Below the pieces are notes generated by a model that was not told the DNA's origin, searched no databases, and saw only the letters and a list, made by a program, of their open reading frames with translations. This document shows, in pieces, positions 44,421-52,734 of a stretch of DNA of 64,000 bases (position 1 is its first letter; each line of letters begins with the position of its first letter). A program made the position numbers and the translations under genes. The DNA comes from Halobacteriales archaeon QS_1_68_20 (GTDB lineage: Archaea; Halobacteriota; Halobacteria; Halobacteriales; PXRE01): NCBI GenBank assembly GCA_003021085.1, contig PXRE01000039.1:48609-112608 (forward strand). The letters are read 5' to 3'.

Positions 44421-45059
44421 ATGTACGAGTTCGACGACCTACCGCTCTCACCCATCGAGCCCGCGACGAACGTGCTCGTCGCGGGTCCGGCGATGAGCGG
44501 CACGCGAGACCTGTTCCTGCGGATGCTCGCGCCGCCTGCCGGCTCCGAGGACGGCACCATCGTCGTCACCAGTGGGGACAACGCGGACGAGTTGTACGAA
44601 CGCTTCCGGGCGACGGCCAGGGACGTCGACCGCCAGCAGCTCGGCGTCGTCGACTGCGTGAGTCGGTCCCGCGGCCTGTCGGTCGACGGCCCGAACGTCG
44701 GGACGGTCTCCAGTCCCGGTGACCTGACCGGGATCGGCATCGAACTGACGGACCTCTACGAGTCGTTCTTCGAGCGCGGCGTCCGCCGGTTGCGGACGGG
44801 GCTGAACTCCATCTCGACGCTGTTGATGTACGCCGACCAGCAACCGCTGTTCCGGTTCCTGCACGTGTTCACTGGCCGCATCTCGACCGCGGAGAGCCTG
44901 GGTTTGTTCGTGATCGACCCGACGAGCCACGACGAGCGGACCACCCAGACGATCAACCAGCTGTACGACGCCCGGATCGAAGTCCGGCAGAACGGGAGCG
45001 CCCCGGAACTGCGGGTCAGGGGACTGCCCGACCAGCCGACCGACTGGACGCCGTTCTGA
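44421..45059 (+). CDS. RecA-superfamily-like protein (DUF7504 type)
   Basis: 212 residues. NVLVAGPAMSGTRDLFLRML occupies the place of a Walker A loop but lacks the GKT end, and SISTLLMYADQQPLFRFLHV with SLGLFVIDPTSHD occupies the Walker B region. This matches the haloarchaeal RAD55/KaiC-derived families that have lost ATP binding and sit near signalling genes. A regulatory role is inferred. No partner is obvious here. Confidence 0.65.
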   Translation: MYEFDDLPLSPIEPATNVLVAGPAMSGTRDLFLRMLAPPAGSEDGTIVVTSGDNADELYERFRATARDVDRQQLGVVDCVSRSRGLSVDGPNVGTVSSPGDLTGIGIELTDLYESFFERGVRRLRTGLNSISTLLMYADQQPLFRFLHVFTGRISTAESLGLFVIDPTSHDERTTQTINQLYDARIEVRQNGSAPELRVRGLPDQPTDWTPF

Positions 45060-45233
45060 ACTGATTTCGCGGAATCCGACGGTGTGTGCATCTCGATCTT
45101 ACGCAGTTCAAGGCGCGCGCGCGAGCAACGCGCGCGCCGGGAGCCGAGCTCGGTTCCAGGTAGCACCCCGGTTCAGCGGACGAGCGCGGCACAGAGCCGG
45201 ACGGGTTATACGTGACGGTGCCCACCACGAGAT
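45060..45233. other. Short intergenic region with a GC hairpin
   Basis: At 45111-45137 GGCGCGCGCGCG, loop AGCAA, CGCGCGCGCC form a long GC stem. The complementary sequence occurs at 33812-33835. It lies between two same-strand genes and could act in termination, but no T-tract follows. Confidence 0.4.
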
Positions 45234-46262
45234 ATGGGTAGTGATCCGGCCTCGTTCACCTTCGAGGAGCGGACCGTGGAACCGGGGGAGGTCGTGAACC
45301 TCCGGTACCGGATCAGCGAGACGTACCTGGGCGACCCCGTTCGGATTCCCGTGACCGTCGTCAACGGCGAGCGGCCCGGCCCGACGCTGTTGTTGACCGC
45401 GGCCGCCCACGGCGACGAACTCAACGGCATCGAGGTGGTCCGCGAGGTGGCCCACGAGTGGGACCACGAGGACCTGGCCGGGACCCTGGTCTGCCTGCCG
45501 GTGCTGAACGTCCCCGCCTTCCTGGCCCAGCAACGGTACCTGCCGGTCTACGACCGCGACCTCAACCGGGCGTTCCCGGGCGACCCCGACAGCACCAGCG
45601 CCAAGCGGATGGCCCACAGACTGTTCGAGACGTTCGTCCGGCCCTGCGACGTCGGCCTGGACTTCCACACCTCCACGCGCGGGCGAACGAACATGCTCCA
45701 CGTCCGCGCCGACGTGGACGACGAGGCGGTCGAACGGGTCGCCCACGCGTTCGGGACCAACGTCGTCATCGCGGGCGAGGGGCCGAGCGGCTCCTTGCGC
45801 CGCGAGGCCAGCGAGGCGGGCGTGCCGACCATCACCGTCGAGATGGGCGAAGCCCACCGCTTCCAGCGCGACCTGATCGACCGCGCGCTCGAAGGCGTCC
45901 GGAGCGTCATGGCCGAGTTCGACATGGTGGAGACCAGCGCGGTCCACTGGCCGGGCTGGCGGACTACCGTCGACGGCGTCGACGAGAAGACGTGGCTCCG
46001 GGCGGACGCCGGCGGCCTCGTCGAGATGCACTACGAGCGGGGCGAACTCGTTTACGAGGGGTCGGTCGTCGCCACAATCACCAACCCGTTCAAGACCGAC
46101 ACCGTCAACGTCGAAGCGCCGTTCACGGGCCTGCTCGTGGGCATCCTCGAGAACCCGCTGGTGTACCCGGGCAACCCGCTGTGTCACCTCGTCGAACTGG
46201 ACGAACCCACCCGCCGGGTCGTCGAGACCCACCAGGGGAGCGCCGGCCGCGACGAGGAGTAA
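45234..46262 (+). CDS. Succinylglutamate desuccinylase/aspartoacylase family protein
   Basis: 342 residues. Zinc carboxypeptidase-fold hydrolase. Zinc ligands are seen in TAAAHGDELNGIEVV (His, Glu) and later in a histidine of VGLDFHTSTRGR; the catalytic Glu is probably in TITVEMGEAHRF. The C-terminal beta-barrel domain has YEGSVVATITNPF and VYPGNPLCHLVE. Substrate unknown: an N-acyl amino acid or peptide. No arginine-degradation genes nearby. Confidence 0.82.
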   Translation: MGSDPASFTFEERTVEPGEVVNLRYRISETYLGDPVRIPVTVVNGERPGPTLLLTAAAHGDELNGIEVVREVAHEWDHEDLAGTLVCLPVLNVPAFLAQQRYLPVYDRDLNRAFPGDPDSTSAKRMAHRLFETFVRPCDVGLDFHTSTRGRTNMLHVRADVDDEAVERVAHAFGTNVVIAGEGPSGSLRREASEAGVPTITVEMGEAHRFQRDLIDRALEGVRSVMAEFDMVETSAVHWPGWRTTVDGVDEKTWLRADAGGLVEMHYERGELVYEGSVVATITNPFKTDTVNVEAPFTGLLVGILENPLVYPGNPLCHLVELDEPTRRVVETHQGSAGRDEE

Positions 46263-46339
46263 CCGGAGCGGGACGCGCACGCCGCGGCGACCGTTCCGGA
46301 ACGCACAGACTCTTTGCCCGCGGCGACCTCCTGGCCGAC

Positions 46340-47248
46340 GTGGCCCGGAGCCGCGACCCGGCGCTGTTCGTCCTGCTGGCCGTCCTCTGGGGCGGGTCCT
46401 TCCCCGCGATCAAGGCTGGGCTGGCCGTGTTCCCGCCGTTCTCGTTCGCGGGGATCAGGTACGCCCTGAGTGGCCTGCTGCTGTTCGGGTACGTCCTCGC
46501 CGTCGGCGGTGTCTGGCGTCCGCGGAGGGGTGACGACTGGCGGGCGGTCGGGATCACTGCGACGTTCCTGGTCGTCGGCAACGGGTTGCTGTTCGTCGGC
46601 CAGCAGTACGCCACCAGCGGCGTGGGTGCGATCGTCTACAGCCTGATCCCGATCCTGACGACGGCGTTTGCCTGGCCGTTGCTCCCGACCGAGCGCCACT
46701 CGGCCACGGGACTGCTCGGTGTCGTCTTCGGGTTCGTGGGTGCCGCGGTGGTCGTCAGTCCCGACCCCTCGAACCTGCTCGCCGCGGGCGTCCTCGGCAA
46801 GGTGGTGCTGATCGCGGCGGCGACCAGTGCCGCCCTCGGGAGCGTGTTGCTCCGCCGGACCGACCCCGCGATGTCGGTCGCCGCGATGACGGCCTGGGGG
46901 ATGGTGCTGGGCGGTCCCGTCCTGTTCGTACTGTCCGCGGTGACCGGGGAACCGCTGACCAGGGGGGATCTGGGCCCGGCGGACCTGGCCGCGATGGCGT
47001 ACCTCGTCGTGCTCGCCACCGCCCTGGGGTTTGTCGTCTACTTCCGCCTGTTGAACGCCCTGGGGCCGCTGGAGGTGAACCTCGTCTCCTACGTCGTCCC
47101 GGTCGTCGCCACGCTGGTCGGGTGGGCACTGCTGGACGAAGCGGTTGCCCCGACCACGGTCGGCGGGTTCGGCCTGGTCCTCGTGGGGTTCGCGCTGCTC
47201 AAGCGTGAGGCGCTGGCCGCGGAACTGCGCCCGTACGTGTTCGGATAG
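46340..47248 (+). CDS. EamA-family transporter
   Basis: 302 residues, ten hydrophobic helices in two EamA halves (residues 5-140 and 150-290). The first half opens LFVLLAVLWGGSFPAIKAGL, and the second carries YFRLLNALGPLEVNLVSYVV, the conserved last-helices block. Such DMT proteins export amino acids or metabolites. A GTG start (46340) is the best place; no ATG precedes the first helix. Confidence 0.82.
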   Translation: MARSRDPALFVLLAVLWGGSFPAIKAGLAVFPPFSFAGIRYALSGLLLFGYVLAVGGVWRPRRGDDWRAVGITATFLVVGNGLLFVGQQYATSGVGAIVYSLIPILTTAFAWPLLPTERHSATGLLGVVFGFVGAAVVVSPDPSNLLAAGVLGKVVLIAAATSAALGSVLLRRTDPAMSVAAMTAWGMVLGGPVLFVLSAVTGEPLTRGDLGPADLAAMAYLVVLATALGFVVYFRLLNALGPLEVNLVSYVVPVVATLVGWALLDEAVAPTTVGGFGLVLVGFALLKREALAAELRPYVFG

Positions 47249-47335
47249 TCGCTCCCGGCGTGGGCGACCGACCGACGCGCCGGCGGTTCCGAGGTAGAAA
47301 CTTCTTTGGCGGGGGCGGTGGAACCCTCGGACGAC

Positions 47336-47722
47336 ATGAGCGAGGCGTACGATCGCGGCAAGATCGAGGACTACGGCCGGTGGAGGGAATTCTCCGCCGG
47401 GATGTGGGCCTGGGTACTCCACAAGTTCACCGGCTGGGTGCTGATCGGCTACCTGTTCACGCACATCCCCGTGCTGAGCACGGCCGGTACCGGCGAGTAC
47501 GAGGCGACCCTCCAGACGCTGGAGGCCATCGCCCTGGTCCGCGTCGCGGAGGTGGGCCTGCTGGCCGTGGCGGTCTTCCACATTCTCAACGGCGTTCGCC
47601 TGCTGTTCGTCGACCTCGGCGTCGGCCTGGAGGCCCAGGACAAGAGCTTCTACGCGTCGCTGATCGTGACCGGCGCGATCACGGTCGCCAGCGTCCCGAC
47701 CTTCATGCAGGGGGTGTTCTGA
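47336..47722 (+). CDS. sdhC: Succinate dehydrogenase cytochrome b subunit
   Basis: 128 residues, membrane anchor of complex II that carries haem b and the quinone site. Three helices; histidines in [20 protein letters not shown] and HIPVL, and [15 protein letters not shown] fits the haem-binding helix. First gene of sdhCDB; the next start follows one base after its stop. Confidence 0.93.
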   Translation: MSEAYDRGKIEDYGRWREFSAGMWAWVLHKFTGWVLIGYLFTHIPVLSTAGTGEYEATLQTLEAIALVRVAEVGLLAVAVFHILNGVRLLFVDLGVGLEAQDKSFYASLIVTGAITVASVPTFMQGVF

Positions 47723-47723
47723 G

Positions 47724-48086
47724 ATGGCCGAGCGGTACTCCACCTTCCAGCCCCACGGGACGGCCTGGTTGCTCCAGCGCGTGACCGGCGCGTTCCTCGT
47801 TTTGGTGCTGGCGTTTCACTTCTTCCTGCTCCACTTCGTCCACCACCCCGCAGACATCGAGTTCGCCGGCACGCAGGCACGCATGAGCCAGGTCAGCTAC
47901 TTCGCGACGATGTGGCTGTTCCTCGTGACCGCGACCTTCCACGGCGTCAACGGGGTCTACGCGGCGCTGATCAACCAGGGGCTGACCGGCACCCGAAAGC
48001 GTGTAGTGCGTTGGGTCCTGATCCTCGCGGGAGCGGCGCTGATCGTCCAGGGAACGCGAACCGCGCTCGTCATGGCGGGGGTCTAA
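47724..48086 (+). CDS. sdhD: Succinate dehydrogenase membrane anchor subunit
   Basis: 120 residues, three helices with AWLLQRVTGAFLVLVLAFHF and a histidine-rich LLHFVHHPADIEF, then TFHGVNGVYAALI. Second membrane anchor of complex II, paired with SdhC. One base from both neighbours, so surely co-translated. Confidence 0.92.
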   Translation: MAERYSTFQPHGTAWLLQRVTGAFLVLVLAFHFFLLHFVHHPADIEFAGTQARMSQVSYFATMWLFLVTATFHGVNGVYAALINQGLTGTRKRVVRWVLILAGAALIVQGTRTALVMAGV

Positions 48087-48087
48087 C

Positions 48088-48984
48088 ATGAGTACGCAGG
48101 AACAGCAACCACCGGAGACCGAAGAGGAAGCGGAGGCAGAACAGGCCGTCGAGACCGAACCCGGGGCGCCCGCGGAGACGCCGGGTGAACGCCGTCGCCG
48201 CGAGCGCGCCGAGCGCCGGACCGCCGAGCGCGCCCCGTCGACCGACGAGGTGGAAGGGCCGACGGTCCACCTGAAGGTCTACCGGTACGACCCCGAGGTC
48301 GAGGGCAAGGCCGAGCCGCGTTTCGACGACTTCTACGTCCCCCGCGAGGAGGGCATGACGGTGCTGGACGCACTGATGTACGCCCGGGACCACTACGACT
48401 CCTCGCTCACCTTCCGACACTCCTGTCGGCAGGGCGTCTGCGGCAGCGACGCGCTGTTCGTCAACGGCACGCAGATGCTCGGGTGCCAGACCCAGATCTC
48501 GGACCTGGACGACCCGGTCCGGATCGAGCCCCTGCCGCACCAGGACGTCGTCAAGGACCTCGTCGTCGACATGGAGCACTTCTACGAGCGGATGCACGCG
48601 GTCGAACCCTACTTCGACCCCGACGACGAGCCGCCGGGCGAGATGGAGGAGTACCGCCAGAGCCGGGAGAACCGCGAGAAGATCAAGATGGCGACCCGGT
48701 GCATCTGGTGTGGCGCCTGCGCGTCGTCGTGTACCATCGCCGCGACCGACGAACAGTACCTCGGGCCCGCCGCCATCAACGCCGCCTACCGCTTCGCCAT
48801 GGACGAGCGCGAGGGCGACGACCGAATGGAGGAACGCATGGGGATCGTCGAACAGGAACACGGCGTCTGGCGGTGCCAGACCCAGTTTTCCTGCACCCAG
48901 GTCTGCCCGAAGGACATCCCGCTGACCGAGCACATCCAGGAACTGAAGCGGGAAGCGGTCAAGCAGAACCTGAAGTTCTGGTAG
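48088..48984 (+). CDS. sdhB: Succinate dehydrogenase iron-sulfur subunit
   Basis: 298 residues. Three clusters: 2Fe-2S in SCRQGVCGSDALFVNGTQML, 4Fe-4S in CIWCGACASSC, and the last in CQTQFSCTQVCPKDIPLTEH. Residues 1-55 are a long charged extension unusual for SdhB but common in haloarchaea. Electrons pass from SdhA flavin to quinone. sdhA, normally next, is 3.7 kb further on. Confidence 0.95.
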   Translation: MSTQEQQPPETEEEAEAEQAVETEPGAPAETPGERRRRERAERRTAERAPSTDEVEGPTVHLKVYRYDPEVEGKAEPRFDDFYVPREEGMTVLDALMYARDHYDSSLTFRHSCRQGVCGSDALFVNGTQMLGCQTQISDLDDPVRIEPLPHQDVVKDLVVDMEHFYERMHAVEPYFDPDDEPPGEMEEYRQSRENREKIKMATRCIWCGACASSCTIAATDEQYLGPAAINAAYRFAMDEREGDDRMEERMGIVEQEHGVWRCQTQFSCTQVCPKDIPLTEHIQELKREAVKQNLKFW

Positions 48985-49105
48985 ACCGGTTCCCCGCGGG
49001 ACCGATCCTATCGTTTCGTGGACTCGGTCGGTCCGGACCCCATCCCGTGTTCACCGTGCGGCGTACGCCGAAGGGTTGACGACGCCAGCGAATGAAGCTA
49101 TCCCC

Positions 49106-49363
49106 ATGAGTCAGGACAGGAACGACCGGGGGCAGTTCACCGAGACGGTGACGCTGGCCGACGTCCTGGGGGTCGGTGCAGACGTCTTCGACCGCACTGC
49201 AGATCAGTTCGAACAGTACGACGACCAGACCATCTCGTTCGTCGACCACATGAACGCAGTCCTCGCCGACGAGTACGACGTCGACCACGTCTTCGCGTTC
49301 GACGGGGACTTCGCTACGCTCGGACTCACGCGTGTCCCCCGCGACACCGGCTACGTTCGATGA
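49106..49363 (+). pseudogene. Chimeric fragment: regulator N-terminus joined to a PIN-toxin C-terminus
   Basis: 85 residues. The start RGQFTETVTLADVLGVG matches the opening of haloarchaeal regulator/antitoxin-type proteins. The rest (FEQYDDQTISFVDHMNAVLA and DVDHVFAFDGDFATLGLTRV) is the C-terminal half of a VapC PIN nuclease with its last two acidic residues (D near 49, D near 68). The first PIN acids are missing. Most likely a deletion fused an antitoxin to its toxin. The frame is intact, so a small protein may still be made. Confidence 0.55.
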
Positions 49364-49396
49364 AAGAAAGTACGGCTGGATTGCTCGACTCCGCCC

Positions 49397-49690
49397 TCAG
49401 CAACAGCTGTTGGTCGCGTACCAGTCCCCGCAGGTCTTGATGTTCCCGTACCGGTCCTTACAACACATCCGTTCGTACAACGTGCCGCAGTCGTAATCGC
49501 AGTCACAACAGGAACAGTCCCACTCCTCGCACTTGTGCTGGTAGACCTCCTCGTAACACGCCGAGGGTTCGACGCCGTCCCCGGAGTCGGCGGCCGCCGA
49601 CCCGGCGAGGAACGCAGTTCCGAAGGCGCCCGTCGCGACGGCCCCGAGCAGGCTTCGGCGGTCGGTCTCGCTGGTGGATTCGTCGGACAC
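49397..49690 (-). CDS. Exported cysteine-rich peptide with Tat signal
   Basis: 97 residues. Signal peptide DRRSLLGAVATGAFGTAFLA with a twin-arginine pair, cut near GSAAADSGD. The mature part of about 60 residues has 12 cysteines (CEEWDCSCCDCDYDC, MCCKD, TNSCC), an even number that suits six disulfides. No lipobox, no known family. Tat export fits folding before secretion. It could be a halocin-like peptide or a metal-binding secreted protein. It lies in accessory DNA between sdhB and sdhA. Confidence 0.72.
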   Translation of the reverse strand: MSDESTSETDRRSLLGAVATGAFGTAFLAGSAAADSGDGVEPSACYEEVYQHKCEEWDCSCCDCDYDCGTLYERMCCKDRYGNIKTCGDWYATNSCC

Positions 49691-50146
49691 GACTCCGAGT
49701 TGGTTACTCCAACCATTAACTATTTTTTTTAATATGAATAATCACGTACGAGTGGAAAGAACGGCCGTCGACCGGTTTCACTCTCCCCTTCGAACAGCGC
49801 GCACACCGCCGGCATCCGGAACGGCACGCCACGACGCCACTGTCGGGTAGTCACTTGCTAGTCGGCGAGGAAAAGCGGCGCGAGGGAACACCTCCCTGAC
49901 GGTTACGTACGCGCGTGCGGCAGGATCGGGACGTCTAGTGGCCCCTACTCCGACTGTCGTCCCGGCTTAACCCCTTTCGCGTACGTACGTGGGGAAGTAA
50001 CGTGTCTGTTCCACCAGGTAACGAGGGCCGTCCCCCAGGTAACGACGCCGTAGTTACCAGATACCGGGACGTGGTCACCGTCTCCGTTCTCCTTAACAAG
50101 ATTGGGTGCTGTCGTTATCACCCTGTAACCCCGAGGGAGAAGTACG
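49691..50146. other. Intergenic region with operator-like repeats
   Basis: 456 bases without a gene, between divergent genes. AT-rich around 49715-49740, which is probably the promoter of the cysteine-rich peptide. The 21-bp-spaced GTAAC repeats (49997-50043) and a TATA-like CCTTAACAAG (50091-50100) precede the regulator gene at 50147. Confidence 0.55.
49997..50043 (+). promoter_or_regulatory. Three GTAAC repeats at exact 21-bp spacing
   Basis: GTAAC starts at 49997, 50018 and 50039; the last two are within CAGGTAACGA. An inverted GTTAC is at 50053 and a further GTAAC at 50125. A 21-bp step is two helical turns, so bound proteins would line up on one face. It lies just upstream of a regulator gene, so autoregulation is the simplest idea. 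Confidence 0.5.
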
Positions 50147-51298
50147 ATGATCGAGATTACCGAGGCAGGGACGGATCGATCGCGCAACGCCGTGTTCCGG
50201 GCGCTTGCCGACGAGCGCCGTCGCGCTGTCCTCCGCGTACTCGACCGCGTTACCCGCGCGGGTCCGACGGACCTCGCGACCCACGTGATCGCCGAAGAGA
50301 ACGACGTACCGCTGGTAGACGTCACCCGACAGGCGGCCGAGCGCGTCCAGGCCGACCTCGAACACGTTCACCTCCCGACGCTGGTAGATGCGGGCCTGGT
50401 GACCCGCGAGGACGGCGTCGTCGTGGGGACCCAGCACCCGGCACTGCAGGATCCCAAGATCGAGGCGATGATCGAGACGGACGCCCCCGACTGGGACGCC
50501 GTCCTCGACGCGCTCACCGACGAGCGCCGCCGGATCGTCCTGACCGCCCTCTACAGGGCCGGCGAACCGACGACCCCGACCGAACTCGCCGCGGAAGTCG
50601 CGGCGAAGGTCGGTGACGAGGCGTCCGTCGAAGCCGTCCATCGGAACCTCCATCACGTCCACCTCCCGAAACTCGCGGCGGCCGGCCTGGTCGAGTACGA
50701 CCCCGACGCGGGGACCGTCGCCTACATCGGCCACCCCGACCTCGACGAGGAGTGGCTCGTCGCTGGCGTCGACGACACGCCCCGTGCGATCCTCTCGATG
50801 GCCAAGCGGTCGGCGGACATCTGGACGCTCGAGGGCAGGGGCAACGTCACCGAGCGCGGCCGTGCGCTCTGTGAGTCCGCCGACGAGGAACTGTTCATGA
50901 TGTTCAACGACGAGGGCGCCGTCGAGACGGCCTGCGTGCGCCGCATCCGGGACGCCCTGGACCGCGGCGTCGACGTGTACCTGGGTACCCAGAACAGGGA
51001 GTTGCGCGACCTCGTCCGCGAGAACGCCCCGGAGGTGACCATCTGGGAACCGCAACTGGACTGGTTGAACCTGCCGCCGACCCGCGAGAAGGTGGGCCGA
51101 CTGATCCTGGCCGACCGCGAGGAGATCATGATCGGGACCGTCGGCGAAGCGGGCCCCGACGGTATCCCCCGGGAGACGGCCATCACCGGGACCGGCGAGG
51201 ACAACCCCCTGGTCATGCTCCTGCACGAGATGCTGGGGTCCCGACTGGACCACCTCGACGCCCAGAGCGAGGACTTCCGCTCGCAGATTCCACTGTGA
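50147..51298 (+). CDS. Transcriptional regulator with two winged helices and a TrmB-like domain
   Basis: 383 residues. Two similar haloarchaeal DUF7344-type winged helices (residues 12-85, AVFRALADERRRAVLRVLDR; and 115-195, AVLDALTDERRRIVLTALYR). The C-terminal domain of about 180 residues begins LSMAKRSADIWTLEGRGNVT and contains AVETACVRRIRDALDRGVDV, like the sugar-sensing domain of TrmB. The doubled DNA-binding part suggests binding to repeated sites, such as those upstream. Ligand unknown. Confidence 0.78.
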   Translation: MIEITEAGTDRSRNAVFRALADERRRAVLRVLDRVTRAGPTDLATHVIAEENDVPLVDVTRQAAERVQADLEHVHLPTLVDAGLVTREDGVVVGTQHPALQDPKIEAMIETDAPDWDAVLDALTDERRRIVLTALYRAGEPTTPTELAAEVAAKVGDEASVEAVHRNLHHVHLPKLAAAGLVEYDPDAGTVAYIGHPDLDEEWLVAGVDDTPRAILSMAKRSADIWTLEGRGNVTERGRALCESADEELFMMFNDEGAVETACVRRIRDALDRGVDVYLGTQNRELRDLVRENAPEVTIWEPQLDWLNLPPTREKVGRLILADREEIMIGTVGEAGPDGIPRETAITGTGEDNPLVMLLHEMLGSRLDHLDAQSEDFRSQIPL

Positions 51299-51424
51299 CC
51301 GGACGAACGCGGTCCACGTCTCCCCGCTCCTCACGCATCACCTCTCCTTACCTATCCGTTCTCCCGTTCGCCGTCCGGCGGCGACCCGGTACCTCTATAT
51401 GGCCGAATCGCAACAGCCACCGCC

Positions 51425-52639
51425 ATGAGCGACGACCCGGACGACGCCGGCGGGGACGCCCTCGCGGACCTCGAAGCCGAGTACCAGACCTACCGGGTGC
51501 TCCGCGGCGGCGAGGACGTCTCGGCCCGCATCGACGCCGTCGGCTACGACGACGCGGCGTACCTCCGGTTCGAGGTGTCCGAGGACCGCGTGTTCACGGT
51601 CGCGCTCGGCCCGGACGTCTCCGACCTGGCGTCGCTGGCGGCCCTCTGTGGGGCCCTCGACGTGCGCTTCACCGGGGATCTCGATCCGCTGGTCGGCGAG
51701 ACGGTGACGCTCCGGGTCGCGGACGACCGGATGCGACGCGTCTCCGTCGCGGAGGGCGGCCTGACCGACCGCGAGGTCGTCGACCCGCCGGAGGGGATGT
51801 GGACGACCGACGCGACCCTCCCGCCGGACGTGACGGCCGCGGTCGACCGCCTGCGGACCTACGACCGCTTCGAGGGGACGGTCCGCCCGGTCACCGTCAG
51901 GAGTGCCGACGCGACGGACGACGCGTTCAGCCTGGAACTGGACCTGCTCGGGCGGCCCGCCCAGTGGACGGTGCCTGTCCCGGACGGTGCCGACATGGCG
52001 GGGTCGACGTTCGAGCGCCTGGTCGAGGACGTGGGCTTCGGCAGCGTCGGCCAGATCGTCGACGGGACGCTGTCCACCGTCCCCACGTCCGAACTCGGCG
52101 CCGAGGAGGCCCAGGGCGCGCTCGGCGCCGTCGAGGACCCCGGCGTCACCTGGCCGCTGTTCCCCGACGAGGAGTCGGCCGAGGCAGCGCTCGACGGCAC
52201 GGCCGCCGCCTCTGATTCCACGGCCCGCTACGCGGGGAGTACGGCGTCCCCGGGCCCGACTGGCGAGTACGTCACGCCCGAGCGGATCGCCAAGGTCGAG
52301 GACGCCCTGGCCGACGGCGAGACCGTCCACTACCTCGGGCGGGGCGGCGGCATCGAGATCGACCGCGGGGAGTCGACCGACGTGGTGACGAGTTTCTCGG
52401 GGATGGAGCGAATCGCGCTGACGGACCGCCGGATCGTCCTCCAGAGTTCGCAGGTGAGCGGCGACGAGGTCTACGAACTCGGGTACGACGAGGTGGACGG
52501 CGTCGAACTGGACGTCGGGTTCCTGAACAAGCGCCTGTCGATCCACACGGCCGAGGCCACCTACCACTTCAAGGGTGCGAACCCCGACGCCGACGAGTAC
52601 CGCGAGATGGCGACGTATGTCCGGGAGCGGGCGGATTGA
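51425..52639 (+). CDS. Large protein with a C-terminal PH-like domain
   Basis: 404 residues, cytoplasmic, acidic. Residues 1-275 hold no recognised domain, though the first 95 and about 135-210 both look like small beta domains. Residues 280-404 are a bacterial PH-like domain: DGETVHYLGRGGGIEIDRGE, RIALTDRRIVLQSSQ, YDEVDGVELDVGFLNKRL. TATA-like CTCTATATGG at 51391 gives a leaderless message. Function unknown. Confidence 0.7.
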   Translation: MSDDPDDAGGDALADLEAEYQTYRVLRGGEDVSARIDAVGYDDAAYLRFEVSEDRVFTVALGPDVSDLASLAALCGALDVRFTGDLDPLVGETVTLRVADDRMRRVSVAEGGLTDREVVDPPEGMWTTDATLPPDVTAAVDRLRTYDRFEGTVRPVTVRSADATDDAFSLELDLLGRPAQWTVPVPDGADMAGSTFERLVEDVGFGSVGQIVDGTLSTVPTSELGAEEAQGALGAVEDPGVTWPLFPDEESAEAALDGTAAASDSTARYAGSTASPGPTGEYVTPERIAKVEDALADGETVHYLGRGGGIEIDRGESTDVVTSFSGMERIALTDRRIVLQSSQVSGDEVYELGYDEVDGVELDVGFLNKRLSIHTAEATYHFKGANPDADEYREMATYVRERAD

Positions 52640-52734
52640 GGTCCTCGGGTCCGGCCCGAGCACGACCGGCCGATACCGGAACGCGACCCGAGATTTAGCA
52701 AGCCTCAAGTCGGGATGCACCGAAGCCACGGACA

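Noticed and set aside
45111..45137. Intrinsic terminator
   Set aside because: The GC stem is strong, but no T-rich tract follows, which archaeal termination mainly depends on.
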